Below are positions 1 to 5,473 of a stretch of 9,526 bases of DNA, one piece after another (the first letter of the stretch is position 1; each line of letters opens with the position of its first letter). The position numbers and the translations under genes are program-made. Source of the DNA: DATLFI01 sp035524895 (GTDB taxonomy: Bacteria; Acidobacteriota; Thermoanaerobaculia; Multivoradales; Multivoraceae); the NCBI GenBank assembly GCA_035524895.1, contig DATLFI010000448.1, positions 1 through 9,526 on the forward strand, in the 5' to 3' direction. Under the pieces are notes generated by a model. It had not been told where the DNA came from. It saw nothing but the letters and a program-made list of their open reading frames with translations, and made no database searches.

Positions 1-234
1 GAGCTGAGCAGAGCGGAAACTTCTTCGGTGTGAAGCCCAGCAGGTGAGAGTCCTGCCCGGTAGAGGTTGGCCACCAGCCGGAAGCGAGTCTTGCGTGGAC
101 GTTCGAGAGGGCGGCTGCGAAGCGTAGACAGCGAGGGCGGAGGCCGTGTGATGGAGCCTCGAGAGACACTTTGGGGTTGGGACCGTTCTAGTTTTCTCAA
201 GGAGCGGCAGCATTCGGCCGTCGCGATGGCCCGG
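1..234 (+). ncRNA. Structured RNA remnant, probably the 5' part of a group II intron (domain I), cut by transposon copy A
   Basis: No convincing protein is encoded here; the short open frame from 67 has no family look. The sequence folds like RNA: GCAGG (41-45) pairs with CCTGC around a GTGAGAGTCC-type loop. GGTTGG (65-70) pairs with CCAGCC (74-79) around CCA, with one G-U wobble, which points to RNA rather than a DNA palindrome. The run of GTGAAG, GTGAGAGTCC, TCTTGCGTGG and GAAGCGTAGACAGCGAGGG resembles, from memory, the start of bacterial group II introns ahead of their reverse-transcriptase ORF. A GTGTG at 28-32 fits the GUGYG 5' splice-site consensus, but I cannot fix the boundary. No reverse transcriptase or domain V is present because the sequence changes to the transposon left end at about 235. 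The family assignment is an inference; that the stretch is structured and non-coding is better supported. Confidence 0.4.
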
Positions 235-381
235 GCGGAGAGGTGTCAGAGGAACGCGCCGAGAGACGGCGGTGCTCGCACGGCGAGCCGTCCTTAGGTC
301 TCGGCGAGCACTAGCTCGGGTGTGCGGTGGGCCGAGCAACAGCGTTGGCCTTGTTCCTCGGCTCTCCGCAGGCACACGGCT

Positions 382-411
382 CCCGTGACTCGGAGTCGCG
401 AGTCGACGGGA
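382..411. repeat. Conserved subterminal hairpin in copy A
   Basis: CCCGT pairs with ACGGG as the lower stem (a terminal T-A pair can extend it), and GACTCG (387-392) pairs with CGAGTC (399-404) around a six-base loop, with a bulged G at 405. The same structure occurs in copies B (980-1010), C (4798-4828) and D (6206-6236). It lies about 35 bases past the transposase stop, inside the left end, so it may be a transposase recognition structure. It lacks the T-tract of an intrinsic terminator. Confidence 0.6.
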
Positions 412-445
412 AGTCTCAGCTGGTGTTCGGTCGCGGTCCGGCGGG

Positions 446-616
446 CTAGACGGCGAACGCAGGACGCGCTCTCGCGCCCACCGGTGGCCCTCGCAACCTG
501 CGCGCGGGCGGGAAGGTGAACTCGGGGAACTCGACGTCGAGCACGCAGCATTCGCGCAACTGCCGCGACGCCTCGAGGAAGGCTCGGAGGACTTCGCGGT
601 AGCGCGCGCGCCATTC
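446..616 (-). pseudogene. Copy A transposase remnant, C-terminal ~57 codons
   Basis: On the minus strand this reads EWRARYREVLRAFLEASRQL and on to the shared ending GPPVGARARPAFAV, with the TAG stop at 446-448. It matches the last part of the 325-residue transposases of copies B and D. It contains none of the catalytic residues (the HUH pair and Tyr lie in the lost N-terminal half). An ATG-started frame reaches 643, but residues beyond about 616 come from unrelated sequence. Confidence 0.8.
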
Positions 617-633
617 CTGCCTGCACCGCCGCA

Positions 634-740
634 ATCTGATCACTGATTCCAGGGCAATTCGATCACCGGTTCCAGGCGAATCCGATCGCTGATTCCAGGG
701 AATCCGATCACCGATTCCAGGGAATCTGATCAGTGGCCGG
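634..740. repeat. Tandem 22-23 bp palindromic repeat, four full units and a partial fifth
   Basis: Units begin at 634, 657, 680, 702 and 724. The consensus is ATCCGATCACCGATTCCAGG plus 2-3 bases. The units differ at several positions (ACTG, ACCGG, GCTG, ACCG), so they are old or diverged. At unit junctions the core GATTCC-AG-GGAATC is a near-perfect inverted repeat, so the array could form hairpins or bind a dimeric protein repeatedly. It follows the broken end of copy A closely and is not part of copies B, C or D. Arrays of short repeated binding sites occur at the ends of some insertion sequences such as IS21, which is one possible origin; no neighbouring gene shows this. The sequence between it and copy B (741-777) has nothing recognisable. 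Confidence 0.75.
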
Positions 741-777
741 TTCCGGCGGCGGCCGGTGGGGGCTCTCCGAACGGTCT

Positions 778-805
778 GGCGGGGAGGTGTCGGCGGGGAG
801 GTGTC
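778..805. repeat. Perfect 14-bp tandem duplication at the left end of copy B
   Basis: GGCGGGGAGGTGTC occurs at 778-791 and again at 792-805; the second copy runs on into AGAGGAATG of the element. The outer copy is thus a stub of the left end immediately outside it. Copy D has an equivalent 17-bp duplication at 6004-6037. Confidence 0.85.
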
Positions 806-979
806 AGAGGAATGTTCGGAGTGACCGAGAGACCGCCTTTTCGCCGCGAGCGGCTAGTCCGCGTGCGTTTGTGCGGGAGTGGCGAGCCGTCCTCGGGTCT
901 CGCCGAGCATTAGCCCGGGTCTGCGGTGGGCCGAGCAGCAGCGTTTGCCTTGTTCCTGGGCTCTCCGCACGCACACGAG

Positions 980-1010
980 TCCCGTGACTCGGAGTCCCGA
1001 GTCGACGGGA
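980..1010. repeat. Strong conserved hairpin in the left end of copy B
   Basis: TCCCGT (980-985) pairs with ACGGGA (1005-1010), and GACTCGG (986-992) pairs with CCGAGTC (997-1003), with loop AGTC and one bulged G at 1004. This is a 13-bp stem with a single bulge. It sits 36 bases beyond the transposase stop on the transcribed strand. Y1 transposases recognise bulged subterminal hairpins in single-stranded DNA, so the bulge fits that role; this is inference. It could also protect the 3' end of the transposase mRNA. Confidence 0.7.
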
Positions 1011-1045
1011 AGGCGCAGATGGTGTTCGGTCGCGGTCGCGGCGGG

Positions 1046-2023
1046 CTAGACGGCGAACGCTGGACCCGCTCTCGCGCCCACTGGCGGCCCTCGCAACCTG
1101 CGCGCGGGTGGGAAGGTGAACTCGGGAAACTCGACGTCGAGCACGCAGCACTCGCGCAACTGCCGAGACGCCTCGAGGAAGGCGCGGAGGACCTCGCGGT
1201 AGCGCGCGCGCCATTCCTTGCGGTCCTCTCGACACGAGGCGAGGAAGAGCGGAGCGGGAGTGCGCTTCGCGGGAGCGGGCGTGGCGAGGGGATCAGCCGC
1301 AAGGAGCTTGGCGACGCCCAGCACGCGCTTGCCCTCGGTGCGTCGCCTGACACGGCCCTCGTGCTCGATGTCGGCGATCATATCGCGGACCCATGCGTGG
1401 TACTGCTCGGCTGGCCAATGCTCGTAACAGGGTAGCGGGCTGAGCTCGAGCGTCTCGCTGGTGGTGAAGTCGTCTTCGGTCACGTCCTCACCCTTTTCGC
1501 GTGCGCGGTAGAGGGCCGTGCGATCGACCCATTCGCCGCGTACCAACAGGCTGCCGTCGTAGAGCGCGCGCACGGAGGTAGGTCCCGGCCAGTCGAGCGG
1601 GCTCTCGACCAGATTTTCCTTCAGGCAGCCTTGGGCGAGGACGTAGCGGAACCGCTCGACCAAGGTCGGCTCGTCGTTGGTCAGCAGGGAATGGCGGTAC
1701 CGGCGCCCCCACACCCGCCCCTGCCACTCGGGTACGAAGTGCTGGACCTCGCGTGCGATGTTGCCTGCGACGTACTGCATGAAGCGTGAGAGGTCGCCGT
1801 CGCCGCGGACCGACAGAATTTTGGGGCCATGATTCGAGGGGAAAGCCGGTAGGTGGACGCGCACGCCGGTCAGCTTCTGCGCCCGGGCAAGGATGCCGTT
1901 GATGCGCAGGGTGAGCTTGGTCGATGGGCGCAGGAGCAGCCGGCGCCCAACCGTGCGCAGCGTGACCTCGACCGGGCACCAGCCGGTCTCGTCTGGCGGA
2001 GTCCACCTCAGCGGATAGCCCAC
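1046..2023 (-). CDS. Y1 (HUH-type) transposase of copy B, HUH motif damaged
   Basis: The product is a 325-residue DNA strand transferase of the IS200/IS605 / REP-associated superfamily, which cuts and rejoins single-stranded transposon ends through a tyrosine. I chose the GTG at 2023 because the product then begins MGYPLRWTPP, the family's usual M-G-x-P-L-R start, and copy D gives the same length; the open frame itself extends upstream to 2428 into ppc antisense. The HUH motif falls in residues 61-70 (FPSNHGPKIL): His65 is present but position 67 is Pro, where copy D has His. The nucleophile candidate is Tyr127 in FRYVLAQG, with Gln131 four residues on, the spacing of the YxxxQ helix in IS608 TnpA. 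The C-terminal ~190 residues are the extension typical of this subfamily (LSPLPCYEHW around residue 200). No clear ribosome-binding site is seen. It differs from copy D at roughly a dozen residues. Family call is secure; loss of activity is inferred. Confidence 0.88.
   Translation of the reverse strand: MGYPLRWTPPDETGWCPVEVTLRTVGRRLLLRPSTKLTLRINGILARAQKLTGVRVHLPAFPSNHGPKILSVRGDGDLSRFMQYVAGNIAREVQHFVPEWQGRVWGRRYRHSLLTNDEPTLVERFRYVLAQGCLKENLVESPLDWPGPTSVRALYDGSLLVRGEWVDRTALYRAREKGEDVTEDDFTTSETLELSPLPCYEHWPAEQYHAWVRDMIADIEHEGRVRRRTEGKRVLGVAKLLAADPLATPAPAKRTPAPLFLASCREDRKEWRARYREVLRAFLEASRQLRECCVLDVEFPEFTFPPARRLRGPPVGARAGPAFAV
1823..1831 (-). other. Damaged HUH metal-binding codons (His-Gly-Pro) in copy B
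   Basis: On the minus strand the codons are CAT-GGC-CCC, giving H65-G66-P67. In copy D the same place (7049-7057) is CAT-GGC-CAC, giving H65-G66-H67. The difference is one base, G at 1824 against T at 7050. In studied HUH transposases both histidines help hold the divalent metal needed for cleavage. Confidence 0.85.
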
Positions 2024-2088
2024 ACATGAAGAGACGGAATCCAGGACCGATCGTGCGCACCTCGGAGCCCCTGCCGCCCTCGGGAGCA

Positions 2089-2103
2089 GGTCTCTGACAC
2101 CGC
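2089..2103. repeat. Right end of copy B
   Basis: GGTCTCTGACACCGC is the inverted counterpart of the left-end AGGTGTCAGAG. The same 15 bases occur at the lone right end 8105-8119, and a close variant ends copy D (7316-7330). The inner flank contains CCTGC...GCAGG, which can form a small hairpin. Confidence 0.8.
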
Positions 2104-2156
2104 TCCGGCCGGCTCCGGCCGGGATGGAGCTGAGGCCGGTTCCGACCGCCGATCGA

Positions 2157-2162
2157 TAGGCT
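2157..2162 (+). promoter_or_regulatory. Possible -10 element for ppc (TAGGCT)
   Basis: TAGGCT lies seven bases before the ppc ATG, a spacing at which transcription would start at or next to the start codon, giving a leaderless mRNA. No good -35 or Shine-Dalgarno sequence is visible between the right end of copy B (2103) and the ATG. The native upstream region may have been removed by the insertion. Weak evidence. Confidence 0.2.
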
Positions 2163-2168
2163 GACGGG

Positions 2169-4625
2169 ATGAGCGGGCCGAGGGCAGCGGAGCGTCCCGA
2201 GCGCAGCATCCGGTTCCCGGCCAAGGACGAGCCGCTGCGCGACGACGTCCGGGAGGTCGGCGCGCTGGTCGGCGAGATGCTCCGTGAGCAGGGCGGGGAG
2301 GAGCTGTTCGCGCACGTCGAGAGCGCCCGCCGGCTCGCCATCCGGCGCCGGGAGAGCACGGGCGAGGAGCGCCAGCGGGCCGAGCAGGCGCTCGCCGACG
2401 TCCTTCGCGAGCTCGAGCTCGACACCACACGGGAGCTGGTGCGGGCCTTCTCCGCCTACTTCAAGGTGGTCAATCTCGCCGAGCAGGTGCACCGCATCCG
2501 GCGGCGGCGTTCCTACCTCGCCGATCCGCAGTCGGCCTCGCAGCGGGAGAGCCTGGCTGATGCTCTTCGGCGTTTGCGCTCGGCGCGTCCCGATCTCGAT
2601 GCGGGGGCTCTCCAGGAGCTGCTCGACCGGCTGCGCATCGAGCCGGTGTTCACCGCCCACCCCACGGAGGCGACCCGGCGGGTGGTGCTGGAGAAGGAGC
2701 AGCGGCTGGCTCGCCGGCTGGTCGAGCGGTTGGACCCCTCGCTCACCCTCCCCGAGCGGCGCACCAACCGTGAGCGCATCCTCACCGAGATCACCACCGC
2801 CTGGCAGACGCAGCAGCGTCCGCCCAGCCGCCCCACCGTGGCCGACGAGCGCGAGCACGTGCTGTTCTTCCTCACCGACGTGCTCTACCGGGTGGTGCCG
2901 GCGTTCCACGAGGAGCTCGAGCGTGCGCTCGTCGAGGTGTGGCCGGAGCATGCCGAAACGCTGCGGGTGCCCGGCGTGCTCCGCTTCGCCTCCTGGGTGG
3001 GCGGCGACATGGACGGCAACCCCAACGTCGACGCCTCCACCTTCCGTGCCGCGCTGTCCCGACAGCGGCAGCTCGCGCTCGAGCTCTACCGCCGCGAGGT
3101 CCGAGAGCTGTCCGGTCGGCTCACCCAGTCGCCGGCGCGAGTATCGATCGACGACCAGGTGCTCGAGCGGGTCGAACGGTACCGGGAGCTCTTCCCCCAC
3201 GTGTACGACGAGATTACCGAGCGGCAGCGGGGGATGCCCTACCGGGTGCTGCTGGCACTGGTGGCGGAGCGTCTGCGCGCAGGCGCAGACGATGGCGCAA
3301 ACGGCTACGCCAGCGTGCAACAGCTCGGTGCCGACCTCGAGCTGATCGCGTCGAGCCTGCGGCGAAACCGCGGTGGGCACGCGGGCCTGTTCCGAGTGCA
3401 GCGCCTGGCGCGCCGGCTCGACACCTTCGGCTTCCATCTCGCCGCCCTGGACGTTCGCCAGGACGCCGCCGTCCATCGCCGGGTGATCGGGCGCACCCTC
3501 GGCGACCAGGAGTGGGAGACCCGGTCGCCGGAGCAGCGCGCCGCGACGTTGCGCGAGCTGCTCGGCGGCACCCTCCGCTCGATGCGAAGCGAGGGCGGGG
3601 AGCCGGAGGTGGAGAGCACGCTCGAGGTCCTCTGCGCCCAGGCCGAGGCGCGCACCACCTACGGAGCGGAGGCGGTCGGCCTCAGCATCATCAGCATGGC
3701 GCGCGCAGCCGACGACGTGTTCACCGTGCTCGCGCTCGAGCGCCTAGCCACCGGAAGCGAGGACTCGGTGAGCGACGTCTGCCCGCTGTTCGAAACGGTC
3801 GACGATCTCGACCGTGCGCCGCTGGTGCTCGCGGAGCTGTGTGCAGACCGGGTCTACCGCGCGCACCTCGACCGCCGCGCCCGCCGTCAGTTCGTGATGA
3901 TCGGCTACAGCGACAGCAGCAAGGACGCCGGCATCACCGCCTCGCGTTGGGCGCTCGAGCGGGCGCAGCGGAGACTGGTCGAGGTGGCCCGCGAGCACGG
4001 CGTCGAGCTGGTGCTGTTCCACGGCCGCGGCGGAACCGTGGGGCGCGGCGGCGGCAAGACCCACCGTGCGATCCTCGCCGGCCCGGCCGGCGCGGTCGAC
4101 GGACGCCTGCGCATGACCGAGCAGGGTGAGGTGATCGCCGACCAATACGGTCTGCGCGGCATCGCCGAGCGCAACCTCGAGCGCACCACCGGAGCGGTGC
4201 TGCTCGCCACCGCCGCTCCCAGCCCGGAACGGGACCTACCCACCGAGCTGCTCGAGCTCGCCGCCGCCTCCAGCCGCGCCCGTTACCGGGCCCTGTTCTA
4301 CGAGGATGCGCGGTTCGAGGCGTACTTCCGGGCGGCGACGCCGATCGACGTGATCGAGCGTCTCCAGATCGGCTCCCGCCCGGCCTCGCGCAGGCGCGGT
4401 GGCGGCGCCGAGGCGTTGCGCGCGATCCCGTGGGTGTTCGCTTGGACCCAGAGCCGCCACGGTGTACCGGGGTGGTTCGGCGTCGGTACCGGGCTCCAGG
4501 CGGTGGCCGATGCTCACGGCGAGGAGGCGCTCGAGCAACTCGCGCAGGTCCCGTTCTTCGCCAACCTGCTGAGCGATGTCGAGATGGCGATGGCCCGGCG
4601 GAGAGGTGTCAGAGGAACGTGCTGA
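2169..4625 (+). CDS. ppc: Phosphoenolpyruvate carboxylase, C-terminus truncated and replaced by transposon sequence
   Basis: PEPC carboxylates phosphoenolpyruvate with bicarbonate to oxaloacetate, refilling the TCA cycle in the cytosol. The main family motifs are present in order: VFTAHPTEATRR with catalytic His164, SWVGGDMDGNPN (about 275-286), GYSDSSKDAG with Lys585, FHGRGGTVGRGG with Arg620 and Arg626, and IPWVFAWTQSRHGVPGWFG from 753. The reading frame is 818 codons, against about 880 in E. coli. Similarity ends at DVEMAMA (about 4578-4595), matching E. coli LEMVFAK; the last ten or so residues, ending RRRGVRGTC, are encoded by the left end of copy C. Roughly 100 native residues are lost, including the conserved C-terminal end (QNTG/RNTG type) that reaches the active site and, in E. 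coli PEPC, part of the aspartate-inhibition site. It is probably inactive or misregulated unless another ppc exists. The ATG start follows copy B's right end by 65 bases. Confidence 0.93.
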   Translation: MSGPRAAERPERSIRFPAKDEPLRDDVREVGALVGEMLREQGGEELFAHVESARRLAIRRRESTGEERQRAEQALADVLRELELDTTRELVRAFSAYFKVVNLAEQVHRIRRRRSYLADPQSASQRESLADALRRLRSARPDLDAGALQELLDRLRIEPVFTAHPTEATRRVVLEKEQRLARRLVERLDPSLTLPERRTNRERILTEITTAWQTQQRPPSRPTVADEREHVLFFLTDVLYRVVPAFHEELERALVEVWPEHAETLRVPGVLRFASWVGGDMDGNPNVDASTFRAALSRQRQLALELYRREVRELSGRLTQSPARVSIDDQVLERVERYRELFPHVYDEITERQRGMPYRVLLALVAERLRAGADDGANGYASVQQLGADLELIASSLRRNRGGHAGLFRVQRLARRLDTFGFHLAALDVRQDAAVHRRVIGRTLGDQEWETRSPEQRAATLRELLGGTLRSMRSEGGEPEVESTLEVLCAQAEARTTYGAEAVGLSIISMARAADDVFTVLALERLATGSEDSVSDVCPLFETVDDLDRAPLVLAELCADRVYRAHLDRRARRQFVMIGYSDSSKDAGITASRWALERAQRRLVEVAREHGVELVLFHGRGGTVGRGGGKTHRAILAGPAGAVDGRLRMTEQGEVIADQYGLRGIAERNLERTTGAVLLATAAPSPERDLPTELLELAAASSRARYRALFYEDARFEAYFRAATPIDVIERLQIGSRPASRRRGGGAEALRAIPWVFAWTQSRHGVPGWFGVGTGLQAVADAHGEEALEQLAQVPFFANLLSDVEMAMARRRGVRGTC
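4604..4614. repeat. Left-end motif of copy C at the ppc junction
   Basis: AGGTGTCAGAG marks the transposon end. The 12 bases GCGATGGCCCGG before it (4587-4598) also precede copy A's left end (223-234), separated from the motif by CGGAG here and GCGGAG there. In ppc most of these bases encode native residues. Confidence 0.75.
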
Positions 4626-4797
4626 GAGACTGCGTTCCTCGCCGCGAGCGGCTAGTCCGCGTGCGTCTGTGCGGGCGTGGCGAGCCGTGGCGAGCCGTGG
4701 CGAGCCGTCCTCAGGTCGCGGCGAGTACTAGCTCGGGTATGTGGTGGGCCGAGCAGCAGCGTTTGCCTTGTTCCTAGGCTCTCCGCAGGCACACGAC

Positions 4798-4828
4798 TCC
4801 CGTGACTCGGAGTCGCGAGTCGACGGGA
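4798..4828. repeat. Conserved subterminal hairpin in copy C
   Basis: TCCCGT (4798-4803) pairs with ACGGGA (4823-4828), and GACTCG (4804-4809) pairs with CGAGTC (4816-4821), with a bulged G at 4822 and a six-base loop. It has the A-type shortened upper stem rather than the seven-pair stem of copies B and D. Confidence 0.65.
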
Positions 4829-4857
4829 AGTCGCAGCTGGTGTTCGGTCGCGGCGGG

Positions 4858-5356
4858 CTAGACGGCGAACGCCGGACCCGCTCTCGCGCCCACCGGCGGG
4901 CCGCGCAACCTGCGCGCGGGCGGGAAGGTGAACTCGGGGAACTCGACGTCGAGCACACAGCACTCGCGCAACTGCCGTGACGCCTCGAGGAAGGCGCGGA
5001 GGACTTCGCGGTAGCGCGCGCGCCAGTCCTTGCGGTCCTCTCGACAGGAGGCGAGGAAGAGCGGAGCGGGAGTGCGCTTCGCTGGAGCGGGCGTGGCGAG
5101 GGGATCAGCCGCAAGGAGCTTGGCGACGCCCAGCACGCGCTTGCCCTCGGTGCGTCGCCTGACACGGCCCTCGTGCTCGATGTCGGCGATCATCTCGCGG
5201 ACCCAGGCGTGGTACTGCTCTGCTGACCAGTGCTCGTAGCAGGGTAGCGGGCTGAGCTCGAGCGTCTCGCTGGTGGTGAAGTCGTCCTCGGTCACGTCCT
5301 GGCCGTTCTCGCGTGCGCGGAAGAGGGCGGTGCGATCGACCCATTCGCCGCGGACC
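4858..5356 (-). pseudogene. Copy C transposase remnant, C-terminal ~166 codons
   Basis: The minus strand reads from VRGEWVDRTALFRARENGQD through VTEDDFTTSETLELSPLPCY to the shared ending GARAGPAFAV, with stop TAG at 4858-4860. It lacks residues 1 to about 159, which carry the HUH motif and Tyr127, so it cannot catalyse transposition. The frame has stayed open with few changes, which suggests a recent truncation. Confidence 0.82.
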
Positions 5357-5360
5357 TCCG

Positions 5361-5415
5361 GCGGAGAGGTGTCAGAGGAACGTACCGAGAGACGGCGTTT
5401 TCACTGCGAGCGGCT
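5361..5415. repeat. Left-end stub C' (about 55 bp)
   Basis: GCGGAGAGGTGTCAGAGGAA and the following CGTACCGAGAGACGGCGTTTTCACTGCGAGCGGCT match the outermost part of copy D's left end. Similarity stops at 5415, where copy D continues AGTCCGCG. It abuts the broken end of copy C on one side and a further stub on the other. Confidence 0.8.
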
Positions 5416-5420
5416 CAGCT

Positions 5421-5457
5421 GGCGGAGAGGTGTGAGAGGAATGTTCGGGGAGGACCG
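5421..5457. repeat. Left-end stub C'' (about 37 bp), copy B subtype
   Basis: GGCGGAGAGGTGTGAGAGGA then ATGTTCGGGG follows copy B's AGGAATGTTCGG variant rather than the GAACG variant of A, C, C' and D, so at least two left-end subtypes have landed here. One base in the core differs (GTGTGAG for GTGTCAG). It fades at about 5457, three bases before the ribosome-binding site of the next gene, so that gene's native promoter has been displaced. Confidence 0.7.
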
Positions 5458-5459
5458 CC

Positions 5460-5465
5460 GAGGAG
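5460..5465 (+). promoter_or_regulatory. Ribosome-binding site for the glycosyltransferase fragment
   Basis: GAGGAG lies eight bases before the GTG at 5474. This decides the start: the open frame reaches back to 5273, but that part is transposon sequence. Confidence 0.6.
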
Positions 5466-5473
5466 AGTGCTTC

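Larger units (their letters stand above)
235..616 (-). mobile_element. Copy A: truncated Y1-transposase element (left end plus transposase C-terminus)
   Basis: This begins with the family left end: GCGGAG (235-240), then AGGTGTCAGAG (241-251), then GAACGCGCCGAGAGACGGCG. It continues through the non-coding left region into the transposase 3' end, parallel to copies B, C and D. Similarity stops at about 616. The others read CCATTCCTTGCGGTCCTC or close variants, whereas here CCATTCCTGC is followed by unrelated sequence and the palindromic tandem repeat at 634. The right end and most of the transposase are missing, so this copy cannot move by itself, although its left end could still be recognised by a transposase acting in trans. 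Confidence 0.85.
792..2103 (-). mobile_element. Copy B: near full-length IS200/IS605-like (Y1 HUH) transposon, about 1.3 kb
   Basis: The left end GGCGGGGAGGTGTCAGAGG (792-810) and the right end GGTCTCTGACACCGC (2089-2103) are inverted relative to each other over GGTGTCAGAG. Between them lie a non-coding left region of about 240 bases with a strong hairpin (980-1010), the transposase on the minus strand, and a right region of about 65 bases. No target duplication of equal sequence is visible outside the ends, as expected for Y1 transposons, which join single-stranded ends without duplicating the target. The right end is 65 bases from the ppc start codon. The encoded transposase has lost a metal ligand, so this copy probably depends on another copy to move. 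Confidence 0.85.
4597..5356 (-). mobile_element. Copy C: left part of the transposon, inserted in ppc and truncated
   Basis: The left end GGCGGAGAGGTGTCAGAGG begins at about 4597 directly after native ppc sequence. It then follows copies B and D closely, with the hairpin at 4798-4828, the transposase stop at 4858, and coding sequence up to about 5356. There, CCATTCGCCGCG (shared) is followed by GACCTCC instead of TACCAACAGG, and another left end starts at 5361. The right end is absent. In the transposase part it is closer to copy D (WSAEQ, VREM, ENGQD) than to copy B. A short duplicated run, CGAGCCGTGG at 4680-4700, is a local triplication not seen in the other copies. Confidence 0.85.

Noticed and set aside
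634..740. CRISPR array
   Set aside because: The 22-23 bp units are directly adjacent and there are no unique spacers; no cas genes are nearby.
980..1010. Intrinsic transcription terminator for the transposase
   Set aside because: The hairpin is strong but is not followed by a T-tract on either strand, so it is recorded as a transposon structural element instead.
2024..2428. Upstream extension of the copy B transposase frame
   Set aside because: It leaves the element past the right end (2103) into ppc antisense; the GTG at 2023 gives the family N-terminus and the same length as copy D.
2284..3345. 353-codon plus-strand frame inside ppc
   Set aside because: Ser/Pro/Arg-rich translation of ppc in another frame; PEPC motifs are unambiguous in the main frame.
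1488..3476. Long 662-codon open frame on the minus strand across copy B's right side and most of ppc
   Set aside because: It is antisense to well-supported genes, crosses the transposon boundary and has low-complexity His/Gly/Pro-rich composition with no recognisable motifs; it is a GC-rich shadow.
2939..4129. 396-codon Arg/Ala-rich plus-strand frame inside ppc
   Set aside because: Same reason: an out-of-frame shadow of a high-GC gene.
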